From: DHVE2 group archaeon | GTDB lineage: Archaea > Thermoplasmatota > Thermoplasmata > Thermoplasmatales > Aciduliprofundaceae | NCBI GenBank assembly: GCA_015522955.1 | Contig: WALG01000025.1 | Location: forward strand, 1-5,574 | Direction of reading: 5' to 3' | Length of the DNA: 5,574 nt | Part shown: positions 5,116 through 5,574 of the stretch, one piece after another | Numbering within the stretch: the stretch's first letter is position 1 | Layout: every line of letters starts with the position of its first letter | Made by a program: the position numbers and the translations under genes | Notes under the pieces: generated by a model | The model's database searches: none | What the model was told of the DNA's origin: nothing | Seen by the model: only the letters and a program-made list of their open reading frames with translations

Positions 5116-5574
5116 ATGGCAATTAATTTGAAAGCCCTAGAAAAGTTAGGAATAGACATAGAAAATAGACTTCAAAACAAACTAAAACATAAAGAACTAG
5201 AGAACACTTTGATAAAAATGGTATCCAAGATAAAAATTAGAAAACTTGTAAAACTTCTATGTGATGAGAACTATTTTTCTATGGATGACCTTCTTACCAC
5301 ATTGGAGAAGATAAAAAAAAAGAAGCTTATGGAACTTTTAGATGAGCCTAAAGATGAAAAAGAGATGGCAATTCCTATAATAAGAGAATTAAAAGACATG
5401 GGATATAAAGTAGCACAAGAGGTGCCTCTCCCCAAAGTAGGTAGAGCGAGACCTAGAAAAATGGATGTAGCAGGTTATAGAAAGAAAGGCATTGCCAGAA
5501 GAGTTTCAGTTTTTGGTTTGGAACTTAAAACAAGTGCCACAAGAAAAGCTATTGATGATGCATTTAGTCAAGGA
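5116..5574 (+). CDS. Probable PD-(D/E)XK nuclease-fold protein with N-terminal helical repeat, 3' truncated by the window
   Basis: The frame opens at ATG 5116 and runs off the right edge after 153 codons. The N-terminal 80 residues are helical, highly charged and lysine-rich, with two similar segments 27 residues apart: KIKIRKLVKLLCD (38-50) and KIKKKKLMELLDE (65-77). The C-terminal visible part reads as a restriction-endonuclease-like core: helix with E90 (IIRELKDMGYKVAQEV), strand with D117 (MDVAGY), strand with E136 and K138 (FGLELKTS), then helix AIDDAFSQG. D-x18-E-x-K followed by a helix ending in Q is the usual arrangement of metal-dependent PD-(D/E)XK nucleases, so DNA cleavage or processing is plausible. 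The exact family is not recognised and no partner is visible. All ten arginines use AGA and the gene is A-rich, unlike proS, which hints at horizontal origin. The fold call is inference from motif order. Confidence 0.6.
   Translation, partial: MAINLKALEKLGIDIENRLQNKLKHKELENTLIKMVSKIKIRKLVKLLCDENYFSMDDLLTTLEKIKKKKLMELLDEPKDEKEMAIPIIRELKDMGYKVAQEVPLPKVGRARPRKMDVAGYRKKGIARRVSVFGLELKTSATRKAIDDAFSQG

Noticed and set aside
1..5574. CRISPR array, tRNA/rRNA gene, insertion sequence or long direct repeats
   Set aside because: Looked for on both strands by eye; no repeated units with spacers, no cloverleaf with TTCRANN-type T loop, no transposase-like frame or terminal inverted repeats were found.

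Overview
The window looks like chromosomal DNA of a thermophilic or acidophilic euryarchaeon, most likely of the Thermoplasmata/Aciduliprofundum kind (a lineage guess, not a proven call). The grounds are an archaeal/eukaryotic-type prolyl-tRNA synthetase with a C-terminal four-cysteine zinc motif and terminal tyrosine, archaeal TATA boxes of the form TTTTTA(T/A)A about 24-27 nt before several start codons (leaderless transcripts), Shine-Dalgarno sites matching the AUCACCUCC tail of archaeal 16S rRNA, and tight packing with tail-to-tail overlaps.

Layout from left to right. Positions 1-178 (+) hold the C-terminal end of a probable PLP-dependent amino-acid racemase (ornithine/alanine racemase-like), followed by a hairpin and T-run that probably end its transcript. 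Positions 317-799 (+) hold an unrecognised 160-aa soluble protein. It runs tail-to-tail, with an 11-bp overlap, into a minus-strand pair: a 58-aa single-span membrane protein (2375-2551) followed, with an ATGA overlap, by a PutP-like sodium:solute symporter (789-2378). The pair looks like a two-gene operon for a symporter and its small accessory subunit. A 253-bp divergent promoter region separates it from proS (2805-4202, +). The end of proS overlaps, tail-to-tail, a 56-aa two-span membrane protein (4196-4366, -) lying directly downstream of a HAD-superfamily hydrolase (4386-5027, -). A second divergent promoter region (5028-5115) leads to an A-rich gene cut off by the right edge (5116-5574, +). 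It encodes an N-terminal helical repeat followed by what reads as a PD-(D/E)XK nuclease core.

How the genes fit together: the racemase fragment and the proline-type symporter fit a peptide- or amino-acid-using lifestyle, and proS uses proline, but nothing shows that these loci are co-regulated. Most of the window is ordinary archaeal housekeeping DNA. The parts most worth a second look are the small membrane proteins (58 and 56 aa), the uncharacterised 160-aa protein with a possible internal duplication, and the partial nuclease-like gene at the right edge. All ten of that gene's arginine codons are AGA, unlike proS, which suggests separate ancestry. No tRNA, rRNA, insertion sequence or CRISPR array was seen.
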